This document shows positions 62,285-64,000 of a stretch of DNA of 64,000 nucleotides, in pieces. The stretch's first letter is position 1. The number at the start of each line of letters is the position of its first letter. Under the pieces are notes generated by a model that saw nothing but the letters and a program-made list of their open reading frames with translations, was not told the DNA's origin and ran no database searches. The stretch is from assembly GCF_016283395.1 (NCBI RefSeq), contig NZ_JAEEMU010000048.1, positions 28,735 to 92,734 of the forward strand, read 5' to 3'. The position numbers and the translations under genes are program-made. The DNA comes from Ruminococcus sp. (lineage in GTDB: Bacteria; Bacillota_A; Clostridia; Oscillospirales; Ruminococcaceae).

Positions 62285-63307
62285 ATGTCAAAGAAAACAA
62301 GAAAGCCGAAGACAGCGCCTTCATCGGTGTGCCGTGTCAATAAGAATGCCAACTATACCATAATGAGCAACTATCATCTTCGCTCTACGAACCTGAGCCT
62401 GAAAGCAATAGGACTTCTCAGCAAGGTTCTTTCTTTGCCGGAGAATTGGGACTACTCTATCGCTGGGTTGACTTCGATCTGCAAGGAGAAAGAGAGTGCG
62501 ATTAAGTCAGCTCTCGATGAGCTAAAGAAGTGGGGCTATCTCACAGTCACAAAGCTGATGCCTAATCAAACTGAAAGCGGTCGTATTGAATATGTATACG
62601 ACTTCTATGAGTATTCCGAGAAGGACAAGCCGGGTGCTGACCAGGACGATGATGATACATACGATGAGGACGGAGATGTTTCAACAGTCTCCGTAAAAAA
62701 AGGCTCACAAGGGGCAGGAAAACAAGGCATAGAAAATCTACCCCTTGAAATTCTACCTGTAGAAAAACAAGCGATAGAAAATCAAGGGCAATTAAATACT
62801 AAAGAGAAAATAAAGAAAAATCAAATACTGAGTGATCAAGTATCTATCAATCAATCCCCCTCCGACAGCGAAAAGCCTGTTGAAAATGTTGAAAGACGGA
62901 CAGACGGAATGACTGATGAATATATCAGCGAAATGAAAATCTATACCGAAGTGGTGAAGGAGAACATCGACTTTGACTACTTCGCTGAATGGCTCGGTGA
63001 TGAAGAAGAAGCTGAGGAGATCGTGCAGATGATGGTACGGCAGATATGCTCCAGAAAGAAAACAGAGCGTATTTGCAAAGAGGACTTCCCCAGAGAGGTA
63101 GTCAAGTCTTCGATGCTGAAAGTCGATATTGTTGTGCTGCAAAACGCCATCGAGCAGATAAAGCAGATCGACGGCGTTAAGAGAAAAGAACCTTATCTGA
63201 TCAGCACTCTGTTCAACGAAGCCAACAATAAGCATTACAACGAAAATGCTGAAGAACGATGGGCAGTAGAAGCTGTCAAGAGAGATTTTGGCGGTTACGG
63301 TTACTGA
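62285..63307 (+). CDS. Replication initiator-like protein (winged helix plus DUF6017)
   Basis: 340 residues. N-terminal winged helix (TNLSLKAIGLLSKVLSLPENW), an acidic and Gln-rich linker (about 115-195), and a C-terminal helical domain of the DUF6017 kind (YTEVVKENIDFDYFAEWLGD, then KRKEPYLISTLFNEAN). Such proteins are found in Firmicutes plasmids and conjugative elements near parM and replication functions. CGGAGG lies 9 bases before the ATG. Supports the view that the DNA right of 61458 is an element. Confidence 0.8.
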   Translation: MSKKTRKPKTAPSSVCRVNKNANYTIMSNYHLRSTNLSLKAIGLLSKVLSLPENWDYSIAGLTSICKEKESAIKSALDELKKWGYLTVTKLMPNQTESGRIEYVYDFYEYSEKDKPGADQDDDDTYDEDGDVSTVSVKKGSQGAGKQGIENLPLEILPVEKQAIENQGQLNTKEKIKKNQILSDQVSINQSPSDSEKPVENVERRTDGMTDEYISEMKIYTEVVKENIDFDYFAEWLGDEEEAEEIVQMMVRQICSRKKTERICKEDFPREVVKSSMLKVDIVVLQNAIEQIKQIDGVKRKEPYLISTLFNEANNKHYNENAEERWAVEAVKRDFGGYGY

Positions 63308-63332
63308 CCGTTTCTGAAAGGAGGTGGTGGCA

Positions 63333-63560
63333 ATGGGTGCGAAGAAGAAACCAGACAATACTCCTGCGTTTACTGGCAGAGATGTTCCAATCAATGAGAT
63401 CGCTCAGGGAATCGGAAAAAGTGCCGACTTTATCAAGCGTGGACTGAGAACAGGCGCTCTTGATTTCGGGTATGCCGTAAAAAGCGACAACAGCGACAGG
63501 TATGGTTATTACTGCCCTGATAAACTCGTTTGGGAGAAAACAGGTTACCCAAGGCTATAA
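63333..63560 (+). CDS. Small element protein (excisionase/HTH-like)
   Basis: 75 residues from ATG at 63333, 8 bases after AAAGGAGG. VPINEIAQGIGKSADFIKRGLRTG is a helix-turn-helix resembling small DNA-binding proteins of conjugative elements, followed by FGYAVKSDNSDRYGYYCPD. The last residues (KTGYPRL) lie at the join with dapL, so the true C-terminus may be lost. Confidence 0.65.
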   Translation: MGAKKKPDNTPAFTGRDVPINEIAQGIGKSADFIKRGLRTGALDFGYAVKSDNSDRYGYYCPDKLVWEKTGYPRL

Positions 63561-63994
63561 CATCGGTCTCCTCTGACGGCAGAGAGATGAGCCTCAACAA
63601 GATGTGGAACCGCCGCCAGTGTACGAAATTCAACGGTGTTCCATATGTGATACAGCGTGCCGCCGAAGCAGTTTTCTCAGACGAAGGAATAAAGGAAGCA
63701 AAGGCAATGACCGATGCTTATATGCAGAACGCCCGTATCATTTCCGACACCATGGAGGAGCTCGGCATACGCTATACAGGCGGCATCAACTCTCCGTACA
63801 TATGGTTTGAATGCCCATTCGGCATGAACAGCTGGGACTTCTTTGACTATCTCCTTGAGAAGGCAGGCGTTGTAGGAACACCCGGTGCAGGCTTCGGCAG
63901 CAGCGGCGATAACTGGTTCCGTCTTACAGCCTTCAACAGTAAAGAAAATACCGTCGAAGCCATGGAAAGATTTCGTTCACTGCTAAAGAAATAA
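63545..63994 (+). pseudogene. dapL: 3' part of LL-diaminopimelate aminotransferase
   Basis: In frame to TAA at 63992: MSLNKMWNRRQCTKFNGVPY, VQ/IQRAAEAVFSDEG, INSPYIWFECPFGM, NSWDFFDYLLEKAGVVGTPG and FRLTAFNSKENTVEAMERF match the last third of DapL, which makes LL-diaminopimelate for lysine and peptidoglycan. About 270 N-terminal residues, with the PLP lysine, are missing: upstream is the element gene. The match begins near 63548, inside the end of the small element gene. Either the element sits in dapL or an assembly join lies here. Confidence 0.8.
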
Positions 63995-64000
63995 TTAATT

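Overview
The window looks like a chromosome segment from a fibre-degrading Ruminococcus or close relative (Oscillospiraceae). Basis: three secreted plant-cell-wall enzymes with type I dockerins and Thr-rich linkers, many strong TTGACA/TATAAT promoters with purine-rich ribosome binding sites, and typical Clostridia families. The species is an inference. There is no CRISPR array, no rRNA and no transposase gene.

Layout. 1-3769: the end of one very large surface protein and most of a paralogue, whose 5' end is fused to the control region and first codons of a ParM-like plasmid segregation gene. 3947-11728: a seven-gene operon behind a perfect promoter. It encodes a degenerate EAL protein, a TasA-like anchored protein, an ER/archaeal-type signal peptidase with a repeat tail, a membrane-anchored McrB-like AAA+ ATPase, a 985-residue protein joining a DUF2357/McrC-like N-terminus to a coiled coil and a second signal peptidase, and two small proteins. 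I consider this the best candidate for an undescribed system, possibly export or assembly of the adjacent large surface proteins. 11732-15232: the trans-translation locus (tmRNA and smpB) with an LD-carboxypeptidase-like protein and an acetyltransferase. 15404-29309: secreted cell-wall enzymes (GH43-CBM22-dockerin-CE1, GH141-CBM6-dockerin, PL11-dockerin) among a MATE pump, a GNAT and an ion transporter. 29520-47914: housekeeping and sensory genes, including a methyltransferase, nitroreductase, GH13, HD hydrolase, guaA, SIMPL, GH25 lysozyme, an amidohydrolase behind a structured leader, a TIR membrane protein, AraC, GGDEF, a radical SAM protein with a tiny Cys-rich partner, glutathione peroxidase with an OhrR-like regulator, gene remnants and VanZ. 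48276-61107: a complete exopolysaccharide operon. 61404-63994: a truncated tRNA-Leu that looks like an attachment site, then replication genes of an integrative element, ending abruptly in the 3' part of dapL.

How parts work together. The dockerin enzymes attack xylan, arabinan and pectin side chains and would bind cohesins encoded elsewhere. The polysaccharide operon has the initiating transferase, glycosyltransferases, polymerase, flippase and a chain-length/kinase protein, plus three PLP enzymes, two acetyltransferases and an ATP-grasp ligase that suggest a heavily decorated amino sugar. OhrR-like regulator and peroxidase form a peroxide-response pair with a visible operator.

Dispersed repeats are prominent. 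A ~325-bp element occurs twice in opposite orientation (24178-24500, 31116-31440) with a terminator core that keeps the same genomic direction in both. A composite repeat lies beside the 3' ends of tmRNA and of the tRNA fragment. The two abrupt joins, near 641 and 63550, both combine plasmid or integrative-element genes with chromosomal genes close to the window ends. They may be real rearrangements or assembly joins.
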